A stretch of 64,000 nt of DNA. It comes from Phyllobacterium chamaecytisi (GTDB lineage Bacteria; Pseudomonadota; Alphaproteobacteria; Rhizobiales; Rhizobiaceae). The stretch covers positions 1 through 64,000 of the forward strand of contig NZ_JAIQWW010000013.1 of assembly GCF_020164455.1 (NCBI RefSeq), in the 5' to 3' direction. The position numbers were made by a program, and so were the translations under genes. This document shows positions 53,103 through 60,810 of the stretch, one piece after another (the first letter of the stretch is position 1; the number at the start of each line of letters is the position of its first letter). The notes under the pieces were generated by a model that did no database searches, was not told the DNA's origin, and saw only the letters and a program-made list of their open reading frames with translations.

Positions 53103-53706
53103 CATCGCCTCCACCTTCATAGGTATCTTCAAGGGTGAAGGGACAACTGGTGTCACCATGAATTGGACAACTGGTGTCACCATGATCGTTTGCGACGACC
53201 AGTAATTCATAGGGACAACTGGTGTCACCATGAATAGTCCCAGGAACCCACGTTTCGAGAGGTAGATCTTTGGGTATCGCCAGTCGGATCAGTCTAGACC
53301 GAACGAGTTTTCCATTGCGGGATCGCCGCCATCCTCGCTCGGGAATGAATAGACCAAGAGCGCAAAGTGCTGCCATGTCCCGCTTGATAGTGCGCTCCGA
53401 GCATCTGCCGGCGCGCATGGCTATGGTCTCGTTGGTCGCCCAGAAAGTTCCCGTGTTCCAATGAATAAAACGGTCAACAACGGCCATGACTCGGAAACTC
53501 AGACCGGCTTGGTTGCATACCTGCATTGCTACTGCGTGCCATGCTTCGAATGCCTCTTTTCGAGCTTTGGTTTCCTTGGGCCAGCTCAGAGGCAGACAGG
53601 GTTTCGCGACAAGGGAAGTTTCCTTTGGCGAACTTACTTTCTCTGACAAAGGAACGAATACCCGCTGGGCAGCTTCGTTGAGCGTTTTGGTGGGGTAAGC
53701 CTTCAT
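53092..53706 (-). CDS. Phage replication protein with winged HTH and in-gene iterons
   Basis: 204 aa. A central winged-helix region (VVDRFIHWNTGTFWATNETIAMRAGRCSERTIKRDMAALCALGLF) is that of phage/plasmid HTH replication initiators. The C-terminal region contains HGDTSCP three times, encoded by near-identical 21-bp DNA repeats on a 24-bp grid. Both neighbours overlap it, so it is in the phage operon. The layout recalls lambda O, whose origin lies inside the gene. Confidence 0.65.
   Translation of the reverse strand: MKAYPTKTLNEAAQRVFVPLSEKVSSPKETSLVAKPCLPLSWPKETKARKEAFEAWHAVAMQVCNQAGLSFRVMAVVDRFIHWNTGTFWATNETIAMRAGRCSERTIKRDMAALCALGLFIPERGWRRSRNGKLVRSRLIRLAIPKDLPLETWVPGTIHGDTSCPYELLVVANDHGDTSCPIHGDTSCPFTLEDTYEGGGDDAA
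53139..53231. repeat. Three in-gene iterons, candidate replication origin
   Basis: ACAACTGGTGTCACCAT and flanking bases recur as identical 21-bp units at 53139, 53163 and 53211, spaced 24 and 48 bp (a 24-bp grid with one degenerate slot). Each unit contains the dyad TGGTG-T-CACCA. They lie within the replication gene, as iterons do in lambdoid origins. Confidence 0.6.
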
Positions 53707-53894
53707 ACCGACCTCGCACGGATCAGCTGAGCCATCTTTAGCGCTTCACAAGCCTGGAGCGCAGTCAGACCGAAACGCTCGCGTAGCAGCACTACACCGG
53801 GTGTGTTGAAATCACGTGGCGTCGTGGCATACCAGCGGTCAGCCTGTTCCACGATGTCGGAATGCTCGTGTTCTGGGGGAGTGAGATCGCTCAT
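53703..53894 (-). CDS. Hypothetical 63-aa phage protein
   Basis: Reads SDLTPPEHEHSDIVEQADRWYATTPRDF, then GVVLLRERFGLTALQACEALKMAQLIRA: a likely helix-turn-helix or helical hairpin. ATGA overlaps on both sides. Occurs before the replication gene, as in several rhizobial prophages. Confidence 0.6.
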   Translation of the reverse strand: MSDLTPPEHEHSDIVEQADRWYATTPRDFNTPGVVLLRERFGLTALQACEALKMAQLIRARSV

Positions 53895-53983
53895 GGCCGC
53901 ACCCCGCGCCGTTGGAGTGCCCGAGCCCATGCGAGAAGAACGCTTTCATACAGGAGCCGGAGGATGGCTTTGACCAATCTCAT
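53891..53983 (-). CDS. 30-aa peptide gene
   Basis: Reads MRLVKAILRLLYESVLLAWA followed by a basic tail RALQRRGVRP. It overlaps the gene before and after by ATGA, and an AGGA lies near the preceding stop region, which makes chance unlikely. Amphipathic or membrane-seeking helix. Confidence 0.5.
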   Translation of the reverse strand: MRLVKAILRLLYESVLLAWARALQRRGVRP

Positions 53984-54195
53984 GGCTTGGCCTCCTGTCG
54001 TTGGATTTTTTCCAGCAGATCATGAGTTTGATAGCTCAATTCCTGCACATGCCGAAGTGTCGACGTGAGGTGTCCGCTAAGGGTTGAGTTGTTCCCGCTC
54101 TGATCCTCCATGTACTGAGACGCGGCTCGGCAAACGCCTACCAGGGCAAGGATCGTGTAGGAGCGATCAATATCTGTATCGGTGACGCTGATCAT
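53980..54195 (-). CDS. Hypothetical 71-aa phage protein
   Basis: Helical protein (ISVTDTDIDRSYTILALVGVCRAASQYM... LRHVQELSYQTHDLLEKIQRQ). ATGA overlap with the Tat-signal gene upstream. No family recognised. Confidence 0.55.
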   Translation of the reverse strand: MISVTDTDIDRSYTILALVGVCRAASQYMEDQSGNNSTLSGHLTSTLRHVQELSYQTHDLLEKIQRQEAKP

Positions 54196-54659
54196 GACTG
54201 CACCGCCTTTGGATCGTAATTGTACGCCGTCAGCAAGAAGCGATTCCGCAATTCTGGCCTGGAAGGGTATCTGTAGCCATCATCCCACCGCTTAATTGTC
54301 GGATCTATTTCTTGCATGGCCTGCTTCACACCTTCGATGTGGAACTTGAGCCGAGCCTGCGGATCAGTCTCCGTAGCTAATACAAACCTTAATTCTGGAT
54401 CGACATGCCAATAGTAGTGACCTGGATTGGCACGTTTCATCGACTTACAGATCTTCTTGATGTGATAGGCCGCAACGTCGATAGGATCCGCCGTTTCCAG
54501 CCATTCTTCGGTATTGAACGCCGGTGCGGACGTAGCAGCTATGGCAACGGCCGGAATTGACAGAGCCGCTGCGGCAACAGGAGCGCTGGCAAGAAACCAG
54601 CGGCGGTTCATGGCGGTTGCCCCTTTGGCGGCAACCGTGGTATTAGCTGTCTCGTTCAT
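54192..54659 (-). CDS. Tat-signal phage protein
   Basis: 155 aa. MNRRWFLASAP followed by a hydrophobic stretch and AIA forms a twin-arginine-type signal starting at residue 17. The mature part (EEWLETADPIDVAAYHIKKICKSMKR, HYYWHVDPELRFVL) is a small globular domain. Rhizobial prophages often carry such a gene near their regulatory region. GGGAGGA lies before the chosen ATG. A start at 54743, overlapping the HTH gene stop, would add 28 residues. Confidence 0.65.
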   Translation of the reverse strand: MNETANTTVAAKGATAMNRRWFLASAPVAAAALSIPAVAIAATSAPAFNTEEWLETADPIDVAAYHIKKICKSMKRANPGHYYWHVDPELRFVLATETDPQARLKFHIEGVKQAMQEIDPTIKRWDDGYRYPSRPELRNRFLLTAYNYDPKAVQS

Positions 54660-54739
54660 TGAATTTTCCTCCCACGGAATGTTTGAGAACCATGGCTCGG
54701 CAGGATGGCAGTCCTGGCCGGGCCTTCTGCTTGTCTGGA

Positions 54740-54928
54740 TCATGCTGCATCCTCCATGAAAAAGCGGATCAGTTTGCCGCGTTCTGCGACCCAACGATTG
54801 CCGATCTGCTTGGCTGGCAGCAGCCCGTTTGAGAGCATGTAGTGCGTTTGGCGCACCGTCCGGCCGATGATCTTCGCGATGGCCGATAAGCCCCAAACTA
54901 ATTCCATATCGTCGTTATTTTCGTTCAT
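54740..54928 (-). CDS. Small HTH DNA-binding protein
   Basis: 62 aa: LVWGLSAIAKIIGRTVRQTHYMLSNGLLPAKQIGNRWVAER is the MerR/AlpA-like winged HTH of phage regulators and excisionases (a Trp-Val wing after GN-R). First gene of the leftward phage operon, divergent from the Arc-type gene. Likely early regulator. Confidence 0.75.
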   Translation of the reverse strand: MNENNDDMELVWGLSAIAKIIGRTVRQTHYMLSNGLLPAKQIGNRWVAERGKLIRFFMEDAA

Positions 54929-54962
54929 CAGGTTGTCTCCGTGTTAACCAACGATATTAGTT

Positions 54963-55012
54963 ATATCCATTGGACATCATTGACGCAAGCTGAAAAAATG
55001 TCCATTGGACAT
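54963..55012. promoter_or_regulatory. Paired palindromic operators in the divergent phage promoter
   Basis: ATGTCCATTGGACAT (54998-55012, perfect 7+1+7 dyad) and ATATCCATTGGACAT (54963-54977, one base different) are 35 bp apart centre to centre. They lie between the leftward HTH operon and the rightward Arc/integrase operon, consistent with a genetic switch. Confidence 0.75.
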
Positions 55013-55035
55013 GATGATGATCGGAGTGACATCAT

Positions 55036-55500
55036 ATGGCTGAGAACAGAAGCAAGTCTGATGGTTTCATGCTCCGGTTTCCACCGGGGCTACGTGATCG
55101 CGTGAAGTCCGACGCCGATGGACGTGGCAGATCAATGAATGCAGAGATCGTATGGCGCATTGAAAAATTCGAAGAAGCACAGCGGGCTTGGGTGAATACA
55201 GACGCCGAAATGTCTAAACTTGAAAGGGCCGTTGGCGATAGCCAGGCAGAGGTAGAGAGGCTCTACGAGGAACGTGCCGGGCTCTTTGAGGCAGTCAATA
55301 ATCAAGAACGTAGCTTACAGAGCCTGCGAGAGTCACATCGGACATTGGCGATCACTGTCAAGTCTCTCGGGGAAGCCTTGCTGACTGACAGCCAAATATC
55401 CGATTTCGTTAGGGTGCTGGCTGAAGGCTTAACTCAGATTGAAATAGACTTATCGTCTGACGCGTCGGAACCTGTACCCAAGGAGGCCTGGGAACGCTAA
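55036..55500 (+). CDS. Arc-family DNA-binding protein
   Basis: 154 aa. Residues 1-50 are an Arc/MetJ ribbon-helix-helix (SDGFMLRFPPGLRDRVKSDADGRGRSMNAEIVWRIE). A coiled coil of about 80 residues follows. Sits immediately before the integrase, the stop and start sharing one base (TAATG). Probably an element repressor acting on the paired palindromes. Confidence 0.85.
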   Translation: MAENRSKSDGFMLRFPPGLRDRVKSDADGRGRSMNAEIVWRIEKFEEAQRAWVNTDAEMSKLERAVGDSQAEVERLYEERAGLFEAVNNQERSLQSLRESHRTLAITVKSLGEALLTDSQISDFVRVLAEGLTQIEIDLSSDASEPVPKEAWER

Positions 55501-56699
55501 TGTCAATCCGCAAGCGTACATGGACAACTGCCAAGGGTGAGGAAAAGACCGCCTGGGTGGTGGATTATCTCGACATCAAGGGCATTCGCCGGCTGAAGAC
55601 GTTCAAACTCAAGAAGCTTGCTGATGAATTCTCATCCATTGCCAAGGTAGAGGTTCGGGAAGGCGTCCACGTTGCCGACAGTGCTACTGTAACGGTTGCC
55701 GAGGCCGGCGCTTTATGGCTAGCCAAATGCGATTCGGCCGGGTTAGAGCGGTCCACGGTCGATCAATACCGGCAGCACCTTAATCTTCATATCAAACCCA
55801 TGATCGGCGCCGTCAAACTCTCCAAGATAACCGTACCGGCAGTGAGAGCTCTTCAGGACGAGTTGCGAGAAAACGATCGATCTTCGGCTATGATCAAGCG
55901 CGTGACTGTCAGTCTCGGCAGTATACTTTCCGATGCACAAGAGCGTGGGCTCGTTGTTCGCAATGCGGTGCATGAGATGTCCAAACGCCGCGGCAATGGC
56001 GCCAGCAAGGCAGAGAAGCGCCAGAAAGCTCGTTTGCGGTATGGAGTAGATATTCCAACCATGCCGGAGATACGCGCGATCCTTGAGGCTGCTGGAGGCA
56101 GGTACCGCCCTTTCCTAGTGACTGCGATATTCACTGGCATGCGCGCATCAGAACTGCGTGGTTTGTCATGGGCTGACGTCGATCTCGGGAAGGGTGTCAT
56201 ACATGTTCGTCAACGTGCCGACGCCTATCATACGATCGGGATGCCAAAGTCTGATGCCGGACAGAGAACGATACCGCTCACACCGATGGTCGTAAATACA
56301 CTCAAGGAGTGGAAGCTTGCCTGTCCCAAGGGTGACTTGAGGCTTGTGTTCCCGAATGGCGAGGGAAACATTGAGTGGCATCAGAACATCATCAAGCGAG
56401 GACTATGGCCGACGCTGATACAAGCAGGCGTGACCGTGGAACACATTGGGGCGGATGGCCAAGCCAAAGTTTCTGCAAAGTACACCGGCCTTCACGCGCT
56501 GCGGCATTGGTTCGCATCATGGTGCATCAACAGTAAGGCGGACGGGGGACTCGAGCTATCACCTAAGGCTGTGCAAGCCCGCATGGGCCACTCTAGCATT
56601 CAAGTGACGTACGATACCTATGGGCATTTATTTCCGGCATTGGATGAAGCTGAATCGTTACGTGCAGCTGAGCTGGCACTGTTGGGGACATCCTCATGA
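55500..56699 (+). CDS. Tyrosine recombinase/integrase of the island
   Basis: 399 aa. N-terminal Arm-type and core-binding regions (about 1-165), then the catalytic domain. The active-site residues are clear: Arg in FTGMRASELRGL, His-x-x-Arg in LHALRHWFAS, His in MGHSSIQVTYDTY with the nucleophilic Tyr following (YGHLFP). Lies 500 bp from attR and points toward it. Coupled to the Arc-type regulator upstream and the membrane protein downstream. Confidence 0.93.
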   Translation: MSIRKRTWTTAKGEEKTAWVVDYLDIKGIRRLKTFKLKKLADEFSSIAKVEVREGVHVADSATVTVAEAGALWLAKCDSAGLERSTVDQYRQHLNLHIKPMIGAVKLSKITVPAVRALQDELRENDRSSAMIKRVTVSLGSILSDAQERGLVVRNAVHEMSKRRGNGASKAEKRQKARLRYGVDIPTMPEIRAILEAAGGRYRPFLVTAIFTGMRASELRGLSWADVDLGKGVIHVRQRADAYHTIGMPKSDAGQRTIPLTPMVVNTLKEWKLACPKGDLRLVFPNGEGNIEWHQNIIKRGLWPTLIQAGVTVEHIGADGQAKVSAKYTGLHALRHWFASWCINSKADGGLELSPKAVQARMGHSSIQVTYDTYGHLFPALDEAESLRAAELALLGTSS

Positions 56700-57154
56700 C
56701 TGGCCGCATTAATTGGAGGCGTGGACTATTTCGGTTCTGGTTGGTGGGAACACTTTTTTGGATCGTACTTGTCATGCTCTTCTATTGGTCCTCGATAAGC
56801 TCCCCATATGTTTCGCCACATGCTTTTATCGAGGGCCAGGGAGATGTCGCATGGACTTATTCCTCCGATCAGGCGCGAACTGCGAGGGACGCAAAAGCCA
56901 ACGGTACGTTAGTCGAAATTGAAGTGGAGGGTGCACCCGGTATTACATATTTTGCACCTAAAGAAAGCAACTACACGCAGGCAATTGAGCGGTTGGCGCC
57001 TATTATGTTGGGGTTTTATAGTGTCGAACAATCGTCGAACCGCGTCCAAGAACTTTGGGAGGCTGCCGGGGCCGCGCTGATACCTCCCAGCATCCTACTC
57101 GTGGTAGGTTTTCTATTCATGTGGGCATTGAGCGGCTTCCGTAATGCAACATAG
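56696..57154 (+). CDS. Hypothetical membrane protein at the right end of the island
   Basis: 152 aa. Transmembrane helices near residues 12-34 and 124-146 flank a periplasmic or cytoplasmic loop of about 90 residues (YVSPHAFIEGQGDVAWTYSSDQARTARDAK). ATGA overlap with the integrase. No family recognised; may be cargo or a superinfection-type function. Confidence 0.6.
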   Translation: MTGRINWRRGLFRFWLVGTLFWIVLVMLFYWSSISSPYVSPHAFIEGQGDVAWTYSSDQARTARDAKANGTLVEIEVEGAPGITYFAPKESNYTQAIERLAPIMLGFYSVEQSSNRVQELWEAAGAALIPPSILLVVGFLFMWALSGFRNAT

Positions 57155-57202
57155 GCGCGACATGATGATGAAAATGCCAACAAATACAATGCCAGATTAA
57201 AC

Positions 57203-57244
57203 ACTCTGACTCCGTTAGTCCTGGTTCGAATCCAGGTTCCTCAG
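57203..57244 (+). repeat. attR (tRNA-Gln 3' fragment)
   Basis: Direct repeat of attL: 38 identical bases, one C-to-T change, then CAG. Not a complete tRNA: the 5' half is absent. Confidence 0.9.
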
Positions 57245-57443
57245 TCAGCAAAATTAATCATTTCTCGCAAACGATTTTGGCGCTTCAGTCCGCTCTAGCG
57301 GATATCGAGCGTTTGTCGCTCCCGGAACATCTGCACACCCTCGTTGTCACGCCCGGTGAAAAGCGTTACACGAGCGATAAAGCCCAACGCCGACGTTTAC
57401 GCTCAGCAGTGGTGTCCCGGATTCCAACGATGATGATATTCCC

Positions 57444-58859
57444 ATGACAAGTTTGAAGTTTGGAACAAGCGGGCTTCGCGGCCTCGTAACGGAACTGCCG
57501 GATCAGGTTTGCCGCGCCTATACGTTGGCGTTTCTCAAACATATGCAAAGCGTTCACGCAGCTCCCGCTGTTCTGCTCGTCGGATATGACCTGCGATCAA
57601 GCAGCCCGCAGATGGCCGCAGCCTGCATTTCCGCAGCGCAGGAATTTGGCGTGGCCGTCGAAAACTGCGGCCCGGTACCGACGCCGGCGATGGCCTTCCG
57701 GGCGATGAGCCTGAAGGTGCCAGCCATCATGGTGACAGGCAGCCACATTCCGGCAGATCGCAACGGGCTCAAGTTCTATCGACCCGATGGTGAAATCGAC
57801 AAGGGCGACGAGGCCGGCATCCTTGCCGCGCTCGACGCAGAAACGACCGCACTCCTATCCTCGCCTGAACCTTTGCCGGTCACATCGGAAGCACTGGAAA
57901 ACTACATCAGGCGCTGCGCTTCTCTTCTTGCACCAAAATCCTTGGCTGGACTACGGATAGGCGTTTATCAGCATAGCTCGGTCGCGCGCGATTTGATGGT
58001 CACCATCTTGCAAGACTACGGCGCGGACGCGGTTGCTCTCGCCCGTTCAGAGGTTTTCGTGCCAGTCGATACGGAAGCGTTGCGGCCGGAGGACGTCGAA
58101 TTTGCCCATGCAGCTGCCAAGAAGTACAAGCTTGACGCGTTGGTTTCCACGGACGGCGATGCCGACCGGCCACTCATTGCCGACGAGCGGGGCGCGTTTT
58201 TGCGCGGAGATAGTGTCGGCCTTCTGACCGCGCACTTTCTGCGTGCCGATGCGGTCGTCACCCCTGTGACCTCGAATACGGCGATCGAACTTAGCGGCCT
58301 GTTTTCAAGGGTTTATCGCACACGCGTCGGCTCGCCATACGTCATTGAGGGCATGGAACAGGCCAGCAAGGACGGCCATCAGCGCGTCGTCGGTTTCGAG
58401 GCCAATGGCGGTGTTCTGCTTGGTTCGCAAGTCACCGCGGATGGCGGGCGTCTCGACGCCTTGCCGACGCGCGACGCGATGCTTCCCATCCTTGCTGTCT
58501 TGGGCGCGGCGGCAAAAGAAGGTATTGCGCTGTCGAAGCTGCTCGATAGTTTGCCAGCGCGATTTACACGCAGCGGCCGCCTCGAACATGTCGATGCGAG
58601 CCAGAGCGGACCTTTCCTGCAAAATCTGAGTGACGATAATTACCGGGAAAGTTTTTTTGCGGAGCTCGGAACGATCAAGGAAAACGATACTATCGACGGT
58701 GTTCGTGTTGTGCTTGTGACCGGCGAGGTGGTCCACTATCGCGCCTCCGGCAACGCACCCGAATTGCGCTGCTATGCGGAAGCGGCAACGGACGAGCGGG
58801 CCGAGGAGCTTTTGCAGTGGGGCTTGAAACGGGCGCGGGAGACACTGGTTTCAGGCTAG
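57444..58859 (+). CDS. Phosphomannomutase/phosphoglucomutase family
   Basis: 471-aa alpha-D-phosphohexomutase. Active-site phosphoserine loop VTGSHIPAD, metal loop STDGDADRP, sugar-binding VGFEANGGVLLGS and C-terminal phosphate-binding VTGEVVHYRASGNAPELR are all present. Converts hexose 6-phosphate and 1-phosphate, feeding nucleotide-sugar synthesis for the polysaccharide genes that follow. The 200 bp before the ATG, just after attR, contain no gene. Mannose versus glucose specificity is not decided. Confidence 0.88.
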   Translation: MTSLKFGTSGLRGLVTELPDQVCRAYTLAFLKHMQSVHAAPAVLLVGYDLRSSSPQMAAACISAAQEFGVAVENCGPVPTPAMAFRAMSLKVPAIMVTGSHIPADRNGLKFYRPDGEIDKGDEAGILAALDAETTALLSSPEPLPVTSEALENYIRRCASLLAPKSLAGLRIGVYQHSSVARDLMVTILQDYGADAVALARSEVFVPVDTEALRPEDVEFAHAAAKKYKLDALVSTDGDADRPLIADERGAFLRGDSVGLLTAHFLRADAVVTPVTSNTAIELSGLFSRVYRTRVGSPYVIEGMEQASKDGHQRVVGFEANGGVLLGSQVTADGGRLDALPTRDAMLPILAVLGAAAKEGIALSKLLDSLPARFTRSGRLEHVDASQSGPFLQNLSDDNYRESFFAELGTIKENDTIDGVRVVLVTGEVVHYRASGNAPELRCYAEAATDERAEELLQWGLKRARETLVSG

Positions 58860-58860
58860 G

Positions 58861-59670
58861 TCAGAAAACTTTCATCGTATGCTGCGTGAAGAAAATCCCG
58901 GCTGAGCGTACAAATTGCCAAATATGCCAAAGGCCTTTGTCAGCCGCGCGTCCACCTTCGTGGACGATCCTGACTGTTGGAACATAGGCGATGCGCGCGA
59001 TTTCCGCTGTGCGTAGCGAGACGTCGAAGTCTTCGAAATACAGCAAATAACGCGGATCGAACCCCTGCAATTTCGTGTAGACGTCGCCTCTGAAAAACAT
59101 GAAGCAGCCGCTGACAATTGGCGGATCCCATGCGATGGAATTGGCCGGCTGGTCATGCATCTCATACCTGTCGAGGCGCTTGTGAAACCAGGATTTAAGC
59201 CAGCTCGGCGCAAACCCGCGCAGCAGAAGATCGAACAGCGTGGGATATCGTTTGCACAGGTATTGTTTGCTGCCGTCGGGATTGAATGCCTGCGGGGTAA
59301 GTAGGCCACATTCCGCGTTGTCACGCATGAATGACAGTGCCTGTTCGATCGCGTCCTGCTCCATCTCGACATCCGGATTGAGCACCAGATGATATTTGCC
59401 CGTATGGCCCAATACCAGATTATTGGCTCGGCCAAATCCCACATTGCCCTGGCCTGAAATGATTTCGCAAGGCAGATCGCCACACGTGGCAACGAGCCAG
59501 GCATGATCGGAAGCGGTGGGGGAATTATCGACGATGGTGAGTTTCACTTGCAATGGCGGCAGGCTACCAAGCGCATTCCGCAAGCTTTGCAATGTCCTGA
59601 GAACAGTCGGTCGGTCGGGTTTGAAGATGACAATACAGACCGTGAGCTCGAGATCCTGCGGTTCAGCCAT
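58861..59670 (-). CDS. Family 2 glycosyltransferase (rhamnosyltransferase-like)
   Basis: 269 aa. GT-A features: VCIVIFKPDRPTVLRTLQSL, VDNSP, NVGFGRANNLVL, then NPDVEM as the DxD-type metal site, and ILYFEDFDVSLRT-like C-terminal acidic motif (YLLYFEDFDVSLR). Similar to WbbL-type rhamnosyltransferases. The ATG chosen overlaps the upstream gene by 8 nt. Convergent with the mutase gene. Confidence 0.85.
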   Translation of the reverse strand: MAEPQDLELTVCIVIFKPDRPTVLRTLQSLRNALGSLPPLQVKLTIVDNSPTASDHAWLVATCGDLPCEIISGQGNVGFGRANNLVLGHTGKYHLVLNPDVEMEQDAIEQALSFMRDNAECGLLTPQAFNPDGSKQYLCKRYPTLFDLLLRGFAPSWLKSWFHKRLDRYEMHDQPANSIAWDPPIVSGCFMFFRGDVYTKLQGFDPRYLLYFEDFDVSLRTAEIARIAYVPTVRIVHEGGRAADKGLWHIWQFVRSAGIFFTQHTMKVF

Positions 59671-60580
59671 TGCCGACCCTCTTTCCCATCTTGCCAAAAA
59701 GGCCGTGAAAGATACCGATTGTCATCATCTTGGCATGCTGAAGCCGGGGCACGGTCATCAGACTGTAGAATACATACTTTCGCAGGAGGCGGGACCCGTC
59801 CACGACCTTCCAGTTGAACCGCAACCACGGCTGACGGTAGAGCCAAACCGCATTTCTGAAATGGTAATAATGCCTTAACGGACTATGAACGGGAATTTGT
59901 CTGCCGAGAAACAAGATTGGTTCGTCGCCAAGGTCATGCTTCATGAGCGCCGCGCAAACCCCGAAGGAGCGATAACCCTTCTGCTGCGCCCGCAGACCCC
60001 ACTCGATATCCACATAGTCGATGAACAATTCCTCCCGCATACCACCAACGTCATCGAGCGTTGACATCGGGATGAGACAGCCTGAAGCGATCAGATAATC
60101 GACATCCACAACGGCATCCGGTGTCGCGCAGGCCTGCCGCTCCAGCCGGAAGCCATTCGTCCGGATAAAAGGCGGCGGGTTGTTCTGGCGGGTGTCTTGA
60201 TATCGCGGGCCAACACATCCGAGATTCACGCCCTCGGACATCTGCGCTTTTGCAGCCGCCAGCAGCGTCGCCACCATGTCGGGCGCGGGGAGACTATCCT
60301 GATCAAGGAGCAGCACAAATCCCGATCCATGCGCACGTGCCTGTTCGATGCCGACGTTCTGCGCTTTGGCGATGCCCAGATTATCGCCGAGCGTCACAAG
60401 GTCCACATGGACATCCTGTTCACGCAGCCACGTTCCGATATCGGCTTTCGAACCATTGTCAACGATGATCACCGGGCCGAGTTGCGGAACGATTGCATCG
60501 AGCAGCGATTTCAGGCCTTTGAGGTCAGGATTGTAAGTGACGATAATGCCGCTGACTTCTGGCTGGCGTTCAATTTGCAT
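59663..60580 (-). CDS. Family 2 glycosyltransferase (rhamnosyltransferase-like)
   Basis: 305 aa. SGIIVTYNPDLKGLKSLLDAI, VDNGS, NLGIAKAQNVGIEQA and the metal motif LLLDQDSLP define a GT2 enzyme of the RfbF/rhamnosyltransferase type; LFIDYVDIEWGLRAQQKG is the acceptor-site acidic motif. Coupled to the next glycosyltransferase. The adjacent divergent rml genes make its likely donor, dTDP-L-rhamnose. Confidence 0.87.
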   Translation of the reverse strand: MQIERQPEVSGIIVTYNPDLKGLKSLLDAIVPQLGPVIIVDNGSKADIGTWLREQDVHVDLVTLGDNLGIAKAQNVGIEQARAHGSGFVLLLDQDSLPAPDMVATLLAAAKAQMSEGVNLGCVGPRYQDTRQNNPPPFIRTNGFRLERQACATPDAVVDVDYLIASGCLIPMSTLDDVGGMREELFIDYVDIEWGLRAQQKGYRSFGVCAALMKHDLGDEPILFLGRQIPVHSPLRHYYHFRNAVWLYRQPWLRFNWKVVDGSRLLRKYVFYSLMTVPRLQHAKMMTIGIFHGLFGKMGKRVGNG

Positions 60581-60810
60581 TTCAAACCCATGATTCGCTA
60601 TCTGGTGCGATCGCGCTACAAAAAAATGTTATCTGTTGGAAGCAAAACGAACTGAGCCCTCGGTGCGGTTGACTTGTCCAGGCATTGCCGCGAAATGTCT
60701 GCCACATAGATGAGCGAACCGCATCCCGCGCTTGTGCTGAAATCGGTTCTGTTTGTCCAGTACATTATTTTCCGCGTTCTCTTACGCGTCTTATGTAAGG
60801 AAGAGGTCTA

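Larger units (their letters stand above)
40841..57244. mobile_element. 16.4-kb integrated element in tRNA-Gln: prophage remnant or phage-satellite-like island
   Basis: Bounded by 38-bp perfect direct repeats of the tRNA-Gln 3' half. It carries a tyrosine integrase next to the right repeat, an excisionase-like gene near the left repeat, phage regulatory and replication genes, a ClpP-like protease, HNH nuclease, terminase small subunit and tail-accessory genes, plus non-phage cargo. No large terminase, portal, capsid, tape measure or lysis gene is present. Cargo genes on the left look more AT-rich than the flanks by eye. Confidence 0.9.

Noticed and set aside
52818-53231. Longer DUF6074 protein beginning MVTPVVP with repeats
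   Set aside because: The repeats are an out-of-frame reading of iterons in the overlapping replication gene; a start with good SD lies at 53102.
53139-53231. CRISPR array from regular short repeats
   Set aside because: Only three units, spacers of 3 and 27 bp, inside a coding frame; no cas genes in the window.
57203-57244. Second tRNA-Gln gene
   Set aside because: Only the 3' half from the anticodon loop is present; no 5' acceptor strand or D arm precedes it, so it is attR.
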